Below, in pieces: positions 53,166-62,633 of a stretch of DNA of 64,000 nt. Source of the stretch: an uncultured Rhizobiaceae bacterium. Its GTDB lineage: Bacteria > Pseudomonadota > Alphaproteobacteria > Rhizobiales > Rhizobiaceae. The DNA lies in contig CATOTF010000002.1 in the NCBI GenBank assembly GCA_951813045.1, forward strand, positions 62,001 to 126,000, in the 5' to 3' direction. Every line of letters begins with the position of its first letter. The stretch's first letter is position 1. Under the pieces are notes generated by a model. That model saw only the letters and a program-made list of their open reading frames with translations, had not been told where the DNA came from and did no database searches. Position numbers and translations under genes: made by a program.

Positions 53166-55522
53166 GCTGGTTCGTCAGATTATCCTGCCTGTTCGCGGCC
53201 TGTCTGATCTGCTTTGGATTTGGTTCGCAATACGTCGGCGCACAATCACTGCCGCAGATCAAAACGGTGGAACAGACGGCTGATGTCATCGGACCGCCTT
53301 CGCCGAACGACGTCAAAGAACTTATTCGTCTCCTTGACGACAAACGAATAAAGAACTGGCTCGAAAAAGGTGCGCAAAACTCCGAAGAATCTGAACTGAC
53401 GGATTCGTCGGCCATTGGTGATGGATTGAAGGCACAACTGTCAGCTGCATTGGACAGAACGCGCCAGCGTGCACGGCTACTCCAGGGTGCATGGCAACAC
53501 ATTTCCGATGTACCGGCACATCTTGCGCGTGAATGGGGCAAGGCTATTAAGCCAGGCGGGACAGTACGTAGCATGACTTACGTACTGATATTTTTGTTCA
53601 TTGGTGGCGGGCTTGAGTGGTTATACAAACAATACACCAATAATCGGCTGCTTCGGCTTCAACTTATTAACCCCGGTTCATTGTCCGGTAGGGTACGCGC
53701 TGCGTTGTCCAGGGCGTTGTTGATTTTTGGTGGTCTCGCCGTATTCACAATTGGCAGCATCGGCGGCTTCCTGAGCTTTGACTGGAACCCGTTTGTTGAA
53801 GAGCTAGTTCTTATTCTGCTTCTGTTGGTGCTGGTACTGCGGACCATCGCAACACTATCTATGTTTGTTCTCGCGCCTCGGGTTCGCGAATTGCGTCTGG
53901 CGCCATTTGAAAACCAGCTCGCAAAACAATTCCACCGAACCTTGATCATCACGCTGAGCATTATGGCGATTTCGCTGGCTGTTTCAGATATTTTTGCGGA
54001 ACTGGCCGAAGAGGGAAATCAACAGTCCGAAATCCAGGCAGCAGCCTTCTCGGTTTCGATACTCGCTGGCCTGGTCTGTTTAACCGTTGCACTGCTGGCG
54101 ATCTGGCGGATAGCCGGTCTTCTCATGATTGTATCTGACCCGTCGGATGAGGATGGGCATGCGGCGAGCAATCAAAGAGTGTTCAATTGGCGGCTCTATT
54201 TGTCAGTGCTGGCAACCTTAACTTTTGTTCTGTGGCTGTTTGCGGCCACCGACGTGATGTGGACCGTGCTGATTTTGGGGCTCCTGCCGGCGGTCTTAAG
54301 TCTTGTGCGAGGCTGGGTGAATTATTTCTTTGATGAATCAGAAAACTACCTCCTTGGCCGAAACCAGGGCCATCAGTTGGTTGCTGAGCAGGAGTTGGAA
54401 TCGGAAGTCACTGAGGCCATCGAGGCTATTGAAGTTGGGGAAGAAACTGACACCATACCGGAATTGGATGAGCATCGACCATTCGATACAGTTCGCTTGG
54501 TGACCGTGAGATTCCTCCGATTCGTGCTGGTCATCATCAGTGTTCTTACGGTGCTAGCGGCTTGGGCCACAGACATATTCTCTTTAGCGGAGTCACCGAC
54601 TTTCTATGGCAAGGTCATATCGATTGTCGTTGAACTTATTGTGGCTGTCCTGATCGCTGATCTAATTTGGACATGGGCTAAAACTTCCATTGATCGCAGG
54701 CTTGCCGACTATAAACCGCCGGAAGGGCCCCAGGCTCCAGGGCCCGAAGCCAGAATGGCCACACTGCTACCGTTGCTGCGCGTCATCCTGTTGGTTACCC
54801 TCGTGGTCATGGTTGGGCTTAGCGTCTTGTCGTCTGCTGGGGTCAACATTGCACCGCTCATTGCCGGTGCGGGTGTCCTGGGCGTGGCTATCGGGTTTGG
54901 CGCGCAGTCGTTGGTAAAAGATATTGTATCAGGAATATTCTTTTTGATTGATGATGCATTTCGTGTCGGAGAATATATCGAGCTCGGCAATTTACGCGGT
55001 GTAGTAGAATCCATGTCAGTTCGTTCATTGAGGGTCCGTCATCACAGGGGGGCTGTCCACACGATACCTTTTGGCGAGTTGACCTCGTTGACCAATTACA
55101 GCCGTGACTGGGTGATCATGAAAATGGAATTTAGAGTTCCATTTGAAACCGATATCAAAGTTGTCAAAAAATTGGTCAAACGGATCGGCGCTGAGATGTT
55201 GGAAGACCCGCTTTACAAAGATGGTTTTCTGCAACCTTTGAAGTCGCAGGGTGTTCGCCGGATGGAAGAGTTCAACATGGTTGTCGGTGTCAAATTTATG
55301 GCCAAGCCTGGCGAGCAATGGGTTATCCGGCGTGACGCCTATCAGAAAATTGTCAACGCCTTTGAGGCAAGTGGAATACGGCTTGCTGAACGAAATGTAA
55401 AAGTCGAAGTCATTAGCGATAGAGAATTGACCGAAGATGAAAAACAGGCCGCAATCGGAGCTGCTCAGGATTCGATCGAACAACAAGCTGGCCCTCCCCA
55501 TCCCTTAGCCGACGAACCGTGA
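53162..55522 (+). CDS. Large MscS-family channel (YbdG/MscM-like type)
   Basis: A 786-residue mechanosensitive channel starting at TTG overlapping the upstream stop. It has a signal-like first helix, an extracytoplasmic region of about 130 residues (residues 25-140), then about ten membrane helices and the MscS core. The core shows GAGVLGVAIGFGAQSLVKDI followed by VSGIFFLIDDAFRVGEYIEL, the pore helix and beta-domain entry. The cytoplasmic C-terminal domain contains VRVPFETDIKVVKKL-like strands. The operon link to the ferredoxin membrane protein is unusual and raises the question of redox or osmotic coupling. Confidence 0.9.
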   Translation: MSWFVRLSCLFAACLICFGFGSQYVGAQSLPQIKTVEQTADVIGPPSPNDVKELIRLLDDKRIKNWLEKGAQNSEESELTDSSAIGDGLKAQLSAALDRTRQRARLLQGAWQHISDVPAHLAREWGKAIKPGGTVRSMTYVLIFLFIGGGLEWLYKQYTNNRLLRLQLINPGSLSGRVRAALSRALLIFGGLAVFTIGSIGGFLSFDWNPFVEELVLILLLLVLVLRTIATLSMFVLAPRVRELRLAPFENQLAKQFHRTLIITLSIMAISLAVSDIFAELAEEGNQQSEIQAAAFSVSILAGLVCLTVALLAIWRIAGLLMIVSDPSDEDGHAASNQRVFNWRLYLSVLATLTFVLWLFAATDVMWTVLILGLLPAVLSLVRGWVNYFFDESENYLLGRNQGHQLVAEQELESEVTEAIEAIEVGEETDTIPELDEHRPFDTVRLVTVRFLRFVLVIISVLTVLAAWATDIFSLAESPTFYGKVISIVVELIVAVLIADLIWTWAKTSIDRRLADYKPPEGPQAPGPEARMATLLPLLRVILLVTLVVMVGLSVLSSAGVNIAPLIAGAGVLGVAIGFGAQSLVKDIVSGIFFLIDDAFRVGEYIELGNLRGVVESMSVRSLRVRHHRGAVHTIPFGELTSLTNYSRDWVIMKMEFRVPFETDIKVVKKLVKRIGAEMLEDPLYKDGFLQPLKSQGVRRMEEFNMVVGVKFMAKPGEQWVIRRDAYQKIVNAFEASGIRLAERNVKVEVISDRELTEDEKQAAIGAAQDSIEQQAGPPHPLADEP

Positions 55523-55673
55523 TCATCTCACAGCTTGTTGCAGAGCATATGTTCTACACTCTTTATCAGGTTGCAACCGGAGTGTTACTCTCAATACATA
55601 TTTCACATTGTCAGCAACTCGACGATACGCCGCCGAAACCGAATACCCATCTCGTCACGTGCTATAGTATGAC

Positions 55674-56336
55674 GTGATTGTTCGAATGGGCATTCCGTGC
55701 CAAGTGTTGGAAATGCCTAAGAAGTTCCGCCAAGACCCCCATGCAACCGCTGATTTTTCGGAGAACGACCTTCAGGCGGCTATAGGCCGGCAGATACGAA
55801 ATATCCGTCGACGTAAGAAGCTGACAATCGCGCAATTGGCGCAGGATATTGATATTTCAAATGGTATGTTGTCGAAGATTGAGAACGGTCAGACGGCGCC
55901 GTCTTTGTTGACATTGCATGCCCTGTCGCGGGGGTTGAATGTCCCGCTGACCGTCCTGTTCAAAGGGTTTGAAGAAACCCGGGACGCTGTCCATGTTAAA
56001 TCCGGTGATGGTGTGCATGCGGAGAGGGCTGGCACAAGGTCAGGTCATCAATATAATCTTCTGGGCAGTATTACCGGGTCCGCAGGCGTCACCGTTGAAC
56101 CCTATTTGATAAGCTTGACCCACACATCCGACGTGTTTCCCACATTTCAGCATGAAGGGTTGGAATTCCTTTATATGCTGGAAGGACGTGTTGAATACCG
56201 GCATGGCCGGTCGACCTATTTGCTGGAACCGGGGGACAGTCTGTTTTTCGATGCTGATGCACCACACGGGCCCGAAAAGCTGGTCGAATTACCCTCCCGC
56301 TATCTCTCGATCATTTGTTACCTTGAGGAAAATTAG
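55674..56336 (+). CDS. XRE-family regulator with cupin domain
   Basis: A 220-residue regulator. An HTH_3 domain (about 37-92: GRQIRNIRRRKKLTIAQLAQ with DISNGMLSKIENGQTAPSLL) is followed by a cupin (about 140-218: EFLYMLEGRVEYRHGRSTYL then EPGDSLFFDADAPHGPEKL, with His residues for a metal or ligand site). Such proteins often control amine and glutamate-related pathways. The start is uncertain: GTG 55674, ATG 55686 and ATG 55713 all lack a clear site. It lies 104 bp upstream of the GlxB-like gene and probably controls that cluster. Confidence 0.88.
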   Translation: MIVRMGIPCQVLEMPKKFRQDPHATADFSENDLQAAIGRQIRNIRRRKKLTIAQLAQDIDISNGMLSKIENGQTAPSLLTLHALSRGLNVPLTVLFKGFEETRDAVHVKSGDGVHAERAGTRSGHQYNLLGSITGSAGVTVEPYLISLTHTSDVFPTFQHEGLEFLYMLEGRVEYRHGRSTYLLEPGDSLFFDADAPHGPEKLVELPSRYLSIICYLEEN

Positions 56337-56440
56337 AGAAATAATTATTCCTGTAATGAACTAAACATTCGTCAGGATAAACTTTCCTTGCATCCCGTTT
56401 TAAATTATTTAGCCTGATGGCCAAACCGGGAGGATAATAT

Positions 56441-57316
56441 ATGTGCGGAATTGTGGGCCTTTTCCTGAAGGATAAATCACTTGAGCCTGACCTTGGACAT
56501 ATGTTGACCGATATGCTGGTCACCATGTCCGACCGTGGCCCTGACAGTGCAGGAATTGCAGTTTATCGCGGCGCCGATGATGGCCAGACCAAAATTACCG
56601 TTCAGTCACCCAATCCGGAATCCGATTTCGAGGGACTGGCACAGAAGCTTGGCGTTGATGTTACCTGCATCGACACTCATGCGATCATTTCATGTGACCA
56701 GGATCAGGCTCCATCTGTTCGCGCCAGGATCGATGACATGCCGAACCTCCGGGTGATGTCGAGTGGTGACGCGATTGAGATTTATAAAGAAGTCGGCCTG
56801 CCCAAAGACGTTGCGAGCCGGTTTGATATCCCCAAACTCCAAGGGACGCACGGGATCGGCCACACCCGTATGGCCACGGAAAGTGCTGTCACAACATTGG
56901 GTGCACATCCGTTTTCCACTGGTGCCGACCAATGTCTCGTTCATAACGGTTCTCTCTCCAACCATAATTCGTTGCGGCGCAAGCTCACGCGACAGGGGGT
57001 GAGGGTTGAAACGGAGAATGATACGGAAGTTGCAGCTGCTTACCTGAGTTGGAAAATGCAGGAAGGCGCAAACCTTGGGGAAGCGCTGGAAGCCGGTATC
57101 GACGATCTCGACGGTTTCTATACGTTCGTCGTTGGCACCAAAGATGGCTTCGGTGTGTTGCGCGACCCGATTGCCTGCAAACCGGCGGTGCTGGCGGAAA
57201 CCGACCAATATGTGGCCTTTGGTTCCGAATATCGCGCTCTGGTCAATCTGCCCGGTATTGAAGCCGCCCGTGTCTGGGAACCCGAACCGGCAACTGTTTA
57301 TTTCTGGGAGCAATAG
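56441..57316 (+). CDS. Class II glutamine amidotransferase, GlxB/MgsA-like
   Basis: A 291-residue N-terminal-nucleophile amidotransferase, the detached first domain of glutamate synthase. The nucleophile is C2 in MCGIVGLF; LTDMLVTMSDRGPDSAGIAV, TRMATESAVTTLGAHPFS and VHNGSLSNHNSLR carry the glutamine-binding residues. It probably supplies ammonia or works as subunit A of N-methylglutamate synthase. Start behind GGGAGGATAATAT. The next gene starts 3 bp after its stop. GlxB in Rhizobium and MgsA in methylotrophs are the closest known types; the choice is not settled here. Confidence 0.88.
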   Translation: MCGIVGLFLKDKSLEPDLGHMLTDMLVTMSDRGPDSAGIAVYRGADDGQTKITVQSPNPESDFEGLAQKLGVDVTCIDTHAIISCDQDQAPSVRARIDDMPNLRVMSSGDAIEIYKEVGLPKDVASRFDIPKLQGTHGIGHTRMATESAVTTLGAHPFSTGADQCLVHNGSLSNHNSLRRKLTRQGVRVETENDTEVAAAYLSWKMQEGANLGEALEAGIDDLDGFYTFVVGTKDGFGVLRDPIACKPAVLAETDQYVAFGSEYRALVNLPGIEAARVWEPEPATVYFWEQ

Positions 57317-57319
57317 GGC

Positions 57320-58000
57320 ATGGAATCACTTGATTTAAAAACGCTCGAACTGCGCGCAATCAATGCAACATTGCAGGCGGAAGGCGACGGTTCCAACAAG
57401 TCATTTAAGATCACCAATCCTCTCGGCAGCCATGCAATTGCTGTGGGGCTGGATGCCCCGATTGAAGTGAATGTTCACGGATCAACTGGTTATTATTGCG
57501 CGGGCATGAACAAGCAGGCGACGGTCAACGTCTTGGGTTCTGTTGGCCCCGGCGTTGCCGAAAATATGATGTCGGGCAAAGTCGTAATTGAAGGGGATGC
57601 AAGCCAATATGCCGGTGCTACGGCCCACGGCGGCCTGCTGGTCATCAAAGGCAATGCGTCCAGTCGTTGCGGCATATCGATGCAAGGTATCGATATTGTT
57701 GTTCACGGCAACATCGGCCACATGAGTGCCTTCATGGCGCAGGCGGGGAACCTTGTCGTATTGGGCGATGCTGGTGACGCCTTGGGTGACAGTCTTTATG
57801 AGGCGCATATATTTGTGCGCGGAGACGTGAAGTCGCTGGGCGCTGATTGCGTTGAAAAAGAGATGCGCATGGAGCATCTCGACACGCTGAAACGCCTGCT
57901 TGATGAGGCGGGAGCTGAAGCCGAACCCTCCGAGTTCCGCCGCTACGGGTCGGCGCGAACGCTGTATAATTTTGATATCGACAATGCGGGAGCTTACTGA
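57320..58000 (+). CDS. GXGXG-domain protein, GlxC/MgsB-like
   Basis: A 226-residue protein equal to the C-terminal beta-helix domain of glutamate synthase. Repeated G-rich strands (VNVHGSTGYYCAGMNKQATV, NVLGSVGPGVAENMMSGKVV, IEGDASQYAGATAHGGLLVI) are the GXGXG pattern. As in Mgs/Glx systems this domain is split off as a separate small subunit, probably structural. It overlaps the following gene by 1 bp (TGATGG). Confidence 0.86.
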   Translation: MESLDLKTLELRAINATLQAEGDGSNKSFKITNPLGSHAIAVGLDAPIEVNVHGSTGYYCAGMNKQATVNVLGSVGPGVAENMMSGKVVIEGDASQYAGATAHGGLLVIKGNASSRCGISMQGIDIVVHGNIGHMSAFMAQAGNLVVLGDAGDALGDSLYEAHIFVRGDVKSLGADCVEKEMRMEHLDTLKRLLDEAGAEAEPSEFRRYGSARTLYNFDIDNAGAY

Positions 58001-59325
58001 TGGACAAAACACCAGGCACTCATCCCGTTAAGCCGTGGACATTTGACGACTACACAAACTCCTACATCCGCCGCGCCGCGGCAACCGGAATTTATGATAT
58101 CAGGGGTGGCGGAGCGAAACGACGTGTTCCGCATTTCGATGACTTGTTGTTTCTAGGCGCATCCATGTCGCGCTACCCGCTGGAAGGTTATCGTGAACGC
58201 TGCGACACGTCTGTGGAACTTGGAACACGGTTTGCGAAAAACCCAATCAAGCTCGATATACCCATCACCATTGCGGGGATGAGTTTTGGGGCGCTTTCCG
58301 GGCAGGCGAAGGAAGCGCTCGGTCGTGGGGCTAACGCCGCGGGCACGTCAACAACAACGGGTGATGGCGGCATGACACCCGAAGAGCGGGGCCATTCCAA
58401 CCAGCTTGTCTATCAATATCTGCCATCTCGCTATGGTATGAACCCGGATGATTTGCGCAAGGCCGATGCGATTGAAATCGTTGTCGGGCAGGGCGCTAAA
58501 CCGGGCGGTGGTGGTATGTTGCTTGGACAGAAGATTTCAGACCGAGTGGCTGAAATGCGCACATTGCCCAAGGGCATTGACCAACGCTCGGCGTGCCGAC
58601 ATCCAGACTGGACAGGGCCGGACGATCTCGAAATCAAGATTATGGAATTGCGCGAAATCACCGGTTGGAAAGTTCCGGTCTTCATCAAAATTGGCGGTGC
58701 ACGACCGTATTTTGATACAACTCTGGCGATCAAAGCGGGTGCTGATGTTGTCGTTCTTGACGGTATGCAAGGGGGAACCGCAGCAACGCAGGATGTGTTT
58801 ATTGAACATGTCGGTCAACCGACTCTCGCCTGTATTCGCCCGGCGGTCCAGGCCCTTCAAGAGCTTGATATGCATCGGAAAGCTCAACTGGTTATTTCCG
58901 GTGGCATAAGAACTGGTGCTGATGTGGCCAAGGCTCTGGCATTGGGGGCAGATGCGGTTTCAATCGGCACTGCCGCCCTCATTGCGCTGGGTGATAATGA
59001 TCCGGCGCTGGAAGAGGAATATCAGAAACTCGGAACCACAGCGGGCGCTTATGACGACTGGCACGAGGGGTTGGACCCGGCTGGCATTACCACGCAGGAC
59101 CCCGAACTGGCGGCGCGGCTTGACCCGGTTGCAGCAGGGAGGCGTCTTGCAAATTACCTGCGCGTGTTGACGCTTGAAGCGCAAACCATTGCAAGAGCAT
59201 GTGGTAAAAACCACGTTCTCAACCTGGAGCCCGAGGACCTGTGCGCGCTGACAATAGAAGCGGCAGCCATGACCGGCGTACCGCTTGCTGGTACTAGTTG
59301 GGTACCTGGGGCCGAAGGTGCCTAA
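58000..59325 (+). CDS. Glutamate-synthase-like FMN subunit, GlxD/MgsC-like
   Basis: A 441-residue FMN barrel, the catalytic domain of GltB alone. ITIAGMSFGALSGQAKEALG, the glycine-rich MTPEERGHSNQLVYQYLPSR and GQGAKPGGGGMLLGQKIS, then VFIKIGGARPYFDTTLAIKA and VISGGIRTGADVAKALALGA match the family. Cys residues in QRSACRH, TLACIRP and RACGKNH are candidate Fe-S ligands. With the two preceding genes it would form N-methylglutamate synthase or the GlxBCD complex: amide nitrogen or methylamine is added to 2-oxoglutarate or glutamate. Confidence 0.88.
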   Translation: MDKTPGTHPVKPWTFDDYTNSYIRRAAATGIYDIRGGGAKRRVPHFDDLLFLGASMSRYPLEGYRERCDTSVELGTRFAKNPIKLDIPITIAGMSFGALSGQAKEALGRGANAAGTSTTTGDGGMTPEERGHSNQLVYQYLPSRYGMNPDDLRKADAIEIVVGQGAKPGGGGMLLGQKISDRVAEMRTLPKGIDQRSACRHPDWTGPDDLEIKIMELREITGWKVPVFIKIGGARPYFDTTLAIKAGADVVVLDGMQGGTAATQDVFIEHVGQPTLACIRPAVQALQELDMHRKAQLVISGGIRTGADVAKALALGADAVSIGTAALIALGDNDPALEEEYQKLGTTAGAYDDWHEGLDPAGITTQDPELAARLDPVAAGRRLANYLRVLTLEAQTIARACGKNHVLNLEPEDLCALTIEAAAMTGVPLAGTSWVPGAEGA

Positions 59326-59354
59326 ATTCGTTTTACTCAAGGGGAAGAATAACA

Positions 59355-59621
59355 TTGGCTAAAGACCTGTTCATGATCATCGAGACTTTCCCTCCCTCGT
59401 CACTGAATGCAGTTTACAAGCGTTTCTATACAGAGGGACGCATGCTTCCCGACGGGCTCGAATTCATCGAAAGCTGGATGGATGAAAGTGGAGGACGCGT
59501 GTTTCAGGTCATGGCGGCGGCGGATCCATCGGTGTTTGATCAATGGACACCGCTGTGGGAAGATTTAGTCGATTTTGAAATTATTAAACTGCGAGCAAAA
59601 CCGCAGGAAAAAGACGTATAG
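59355..59621 (+). CDS. DUF3303 small protein
   Basis: An 88-residue protein starting at TTG 59355 (MAKDLFMIIETF) behind AAGGGGAAG; the longer open frame is not needed. The pattern MIIETFPPSSLNAVYKRFYT, RMLPDGLEFIESWMDESGG, VFQVMAAADPSVFDQW and LVDFEIIKL matches DUF3303, small ferredoxin-fold dimers of unknown role. It lies between the FMN subunit and the synthetase, 29 bp and 10 bp away, so it may modulate one of them. Confidence 0.75.
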   Translation: MAKDLFMIIETFPPSSLNAVYKRFYTEGRMLPDGLEFIESWMDESGGRVFQVMAAADPSVFDQWTPLWEDLVDFEIIKLRAKPQEKDV

Positions 59622-59631
59622 GGAGAGAGAA

Positions 59632-60939
59632 ATGACACAGGATCTAGCAAAGTTTGCCGCCGACAAAGGGGTTAAATTTTTTCTATTTAACTTCACCGAC
59701 CTGTTTGGTGTCCAACGGGCCAAGCTGGTGCCGACACAGGCGGTTGCCGATATGCAGAAATCCGGCGCCGGGTTTGCCGGGTTTGCAAGCTGGCTTGATA
59801 TGACACCCGCTCACCCGGATATGTTTGTCATGCCGGATGCAGACAGTGCCATTCAACTACCGTGGAAACCGGAGATTGCCTGGGTTGCCGGCGATCCGTG
59901 GATGGATAACGCCCCCGTTGCCCAAGCCCCCAGAAATGTCTTGAAAACGCTGATTGCCCGCGCTGCCGAGCATAGTGTGAAAATGATGTCGGGTGTCGAA
60001 CCGGAATTCCATCTGATCAACGCTGACGGTTCTGATATTTCCGATGACCGCGATATTCAGGAAAAACCCTGTTACGATCAAAGCGCGTTGTTGCGCCGAT
60101 ATGATGTGATTTCCGAAATTTGCACAACCATGATCGATTTGGGCTGGGGCCCGTATCAAAACGACCATGAAGACGCCAACGGGCAATTCGAAATAAACTG
60201 GGATTTCGGCGATTGCCTGAAAACTGCCGACCAGCACGCGTTTTTCAAGTTCATGGTCAAGGCGATTGCTGAAAAGCATGGCCTGCGGGCGACCTTCATG
60301 CCCAAGCCATTCTCCAATCTCACCGGTAACGGATGCCATGTGCACCATTCCGTCTGGACTTTGGATGGCTCCAAATGTGTGTTCGCCGATGACGACGGTG
60401 AATTGGGTCTATCCGATACGGCGTACCATTTTCTTGGCGGTCTCATGGCTCACGGTACGGGAATGTGCGCCATCACCAACCCCACGGTAAACAGCTACAA
60501 GCGCATCAATGCGCCGGCGACTCTTTCTGGCGCGACCTGGTCTCCGTCATCGGTAACCTATGGCGGTAATAACCGCACCCATATGGTGCGCATTCCCGAT
60601 GCTGGTCGTCTGGAATTCCGTCTGGCGGATGGCGCATCCAATCCGTACCTGCTTCAAGCCGTGCTGCTCGCTGCAGGGCTTGATGGCATTGAGCGTGAGC
60701 TGGACCCGGGAAAACGACTTGATATCGACATGTACACTGAGGGTCACAAGGCACGTGGCGCCAAAAAACTACCGCTTAATATGCTCGATGCCATTCGTGA
60801 GTTCGAAAAAGACAAATATCTCGTCAAAACGATGGGTGCTGAGTTCTCACAAGCCTATGTTAAATTGAGAAACCGAGAGTGGACGCAGTTCACCCAGCAC
60901 CTGACCCAATGGGAGCGAGACCAATCGCTCGATTGTTAA
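59632..60939 (+). CDS. Glutamine synthetase-like, GlnT / gamma-glutamylmethylamide synthetase type
   Basis: A 435-residue ATP-dependent ligase of the glutamine synthetase superfamily, of the size and start (MTQDLAKFAADKGVKFFLF) of type III GlnT and of GmaS. Metal and substrate residues are visible in GVEPEFHLI, NDHEDANGQFEINW, NGCHVHHSVW, NSYKRINAP and GASNPYLLQ. The adenylylation Tyr of type I enzymes is absent. GmaS joins methylamine to glutamate; GlnT uses ammonia. The Mgs-like genes upstream make the methylamine reading attractive, but the N-methylglutamate dehydrogenase genes mgdABCD are not within the window. Start 59632 has GGGAGAGAG upstream. Confidence 0.82.
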   Translation: MTQDLAKFAADKGVKFFLFNFTDLFGVQRAKLVPTQAVADMQKSGAGFAGFASWLDMTPAHPDMFVMPDADSAIQLPWKPEIAWVAGDPWMDNAPVAQAPRNVLKTLIARAAEHSVKMMSGVEPEFHLINADGSDISDDRDIQEKPCYDQSALLRRYDVISEICTTMIDLGWGPYQNDHEDANGQFEINWDFGDCLKTADQHAFFKFMVKAIAEKHGLRATFMPKPFSNLTGNGCHVHHSVWTLDGSKCVFADDDGELGLSDTAYHFLGGLMAHGTGMCAITNPTVNSYKRINAPATLSGATWSPSSVTYGGNNRTHMVRIPDAGRLEFRLADGASNPYLLQAVLLAAGLDGIERELDPGKRLDIDMYTEGHKARGAKKLPLNMLDAIREFEKDKYLVKTMGAEFSQAYVKLRNREWTQFTQHLTQWERDQSLDC

Positions 60940-61244
60940 TCGCTTGATTGCTATGTAGCTATCGGAATTGATCCAACGATTGTTTCAACCCGGATATTCA
61001 ATTGTATCCGGGTACCTTCAATCAAAATTATTTTCAATTTTGATCTGGACAAAGAACTACAATGTTAACAGATAGTTATCATTGTGGAACTGGAATATTT
61101 TGCGTCAAAGGCAGGGCCGCGGATGTTTTGACCAGCTTTAATTTAGCTCCCACGCGAGCCCTTAGCTTGACCTACAATTGATTTAACGAAAAACTTAGTT
61201 ATGGCGGGTCGAAATTCCCCGTTTGTGATCAATTGGAGAGAGTT
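60940..61244. other. Intergenic region with two perfect hairpins
   Basis: ACCCGGATA (60988-60996) pairs with TATCCGGGT (61005-61013) as a 9-bp perfect stem with 8-nt loop. Eight bases later ATCAAAATT (61021-61029) pairs with AATTTTGAT (61036-61044). The first, GC-richer stem, lacks a T tract but may end the gmaS/glnT operon; the second may be a protein site near the ugp promoter. No ORF is supported. Confidence 0.6.
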
Positions 61245-62558
61245 ATGAAGTTAAGCAAGTTTGCACTGGCCGCATCGGTGGCCGCTACGTCATTGTGGAG
61301 CAGCCACGCGATGTCCGCCGAAATACAGTTCTGGCACGCCTTTACCGGACGGTTGGGTGAGTTGGTGGCAGAACAGATCGAAACCTTTAATTCATCCCAG
61401 GACAAGCACAAGGTGATTGGTTCCCATAAGGGCAATTACTCGGAAACTCTAAATGCCGGTATTGCCGCATTCCGCGCGAAAGAACAGCCTCATATCCTGA
61501 TGGTGTTTGAAGTCGGTACCGCAACGATGATGGGCGCTAAAGGCGCGATTAAACCGGTCTATGAAGTCATGAGTGATTCCGGCGCTGCGTTCGACCCCGA
61601 TGCTTATATTGGCTCGGTCAAAGGGTATTATACAACAACCGATGGTAAGATGCTGTCTTTGCCATTTAACTCCTCAACTCCGGTTTTGTGGGTCAACCGC
61701 GACGCCCTGCAGGCGGCTGGAATTGATCCGGACATCGATATGTCGACCTGGCAAAAAGTTGGCGGTGTGCTGGACTCGTTGAAAGCGTCCGGCCACGAAT
61801 GCCCGCTGACCACCGCTTGGCAGAGCTGGATTCATCTGGAAAATATGTCCGCCTATCACGACACGCCATTTGCCACTAAAGATAATGGCTTTGGCGGTAC
61901 TGATACTGAATTGGCTCTAAACGGATCGGTTCAGGTGAAGCACATTCAGCAAATGGGCGACTGGGCTAAGGATGGTAAATTCGTTTACAAAGGCCGCCGT
62001 AACGAAGGTGGTGCGGATTTCCGCGCAGGTGCCTGTGCACTGTTTACTGAAAGCTCAGCCGGTTACGCGGGTATCAAGAAAGAAGCCAAGTTCAAGTTTG
62101 ACGTCCGCACCTTGCCCTATTGGGAGGGCGTGTCCGGTGCCCCGCAAAATACGATTATCGGTGGTGCTTCCCTTTGGGTCATGACGGGTCATGAATCAGA
62201 AGAATATAAGGCTGCAGCGGACTTTCTGAACTTCCTGTCTTCCGTCGATATTCAGGCTAAATGGCACCAGAATACCGGTTATCTGCCTATTACCGCAGCC
62301 GCTGGTGATAAAACCAGAATTGATGGATTTTATGAGAAAAACCCCGGCACGGATGTCGCTGTAATTCAGATGACAGCAAAGAAACCAACGGGCAATTCCA
62401 AAGGTCTTCGTCTTGGTTCCTTCGACCAGATTCGCGGCATCATCGATGAAGAGCTGGAAGCCGTCTGGACCGGGGACAAGACCGCTCAGGCTGCAATGGA
62501 CAGTGCCAAGGAACGCGGTGACAAATTGTTGCGCCGTTTCGAACAGGCAAACCGCTAA
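61245..62558 (+). CDS. ugpB: sn-Glycerol-3-phosphate-type ABC receptor, UgpB-like
   Basis: A 437-residue periplasmic receptor from ATG 61245 with TTGGAGAGAG upstream. Signal peptide 1-24 ends AMSAE. EIQFWHAFTGRLGELVAEQI, then VIGSHKGNYSETLNAGIAAF, ACALFTESSAGYAGIKKEAK and the tail TGYLPITAAA match UgpB. The family binds glycerol-3-phosphate or glycerophosphodiesters. It follows the synthetase gene by 305 bp and precedes the permease genes; the C-terminal KKPTGNSKGLRLGSFDQIR is the conserved UgpB tail motif. Confidence 0.9.
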   Translation: MKLSKFALAASVAATSLWSSHAMSAEIQFWHAFTGRLGELVAEQIETFNSSQDKHKVIGSHKGNYSETLNAGIAAFRAKEQPHILMVFEVGTATMMGAKGAIKPVYEVMSDSGAAFDPDAYIGSVKGYYTTTDGKMLSLPFNSSTPVLWVNRDALQAAGIDPDIDMSTWQKVGGVLDSLKASGHECPLTTAWQSWIHLENMSAYHDTPFATKDNGFGGTDTELALNGSVQVKHIQQMGDWAKDGKFVYKGRRNEGGADFRAGACALFTESSAGYAGIKKEAKFKFDVRTLPYWEGVSGAPQNTIIGGASLWVMTGHESEEYKAAADFLNFLSSVDIQAKWHQNTGYLPITAAAGDKTRIDGFYEKNPGTDVAVIQMTAKKPTGNSKGLRLGSFDQIRGIIDEELEAVWTGDKTAQAAMDSAKERGDKLLRRFEQANR

Positions 62559-62579
62559 GGTTCATTGGTAAAACGATTT

Positions 62580-62616
62580 CTGGCGGCGTCAAAAGATGCC
62601 GCCAGTTTTCCTTTTT
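62580..62616 (+). terminator. Attenuator-type terminator between ugpB and ugpA
   Basis: CTGGCGGC (62580-62587) pairs with GCCGCCAG (62598-62605), followed by TTTTCCTTTTT, a typical Rho-independent shape. It lies in the gap between receptor and permease, so some transcripts would stop and others continue, leaving more receptor than permease. Confidence 0.8.
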
Positions 62617-62633
62617 GTATGGGAGAAGGGTAA

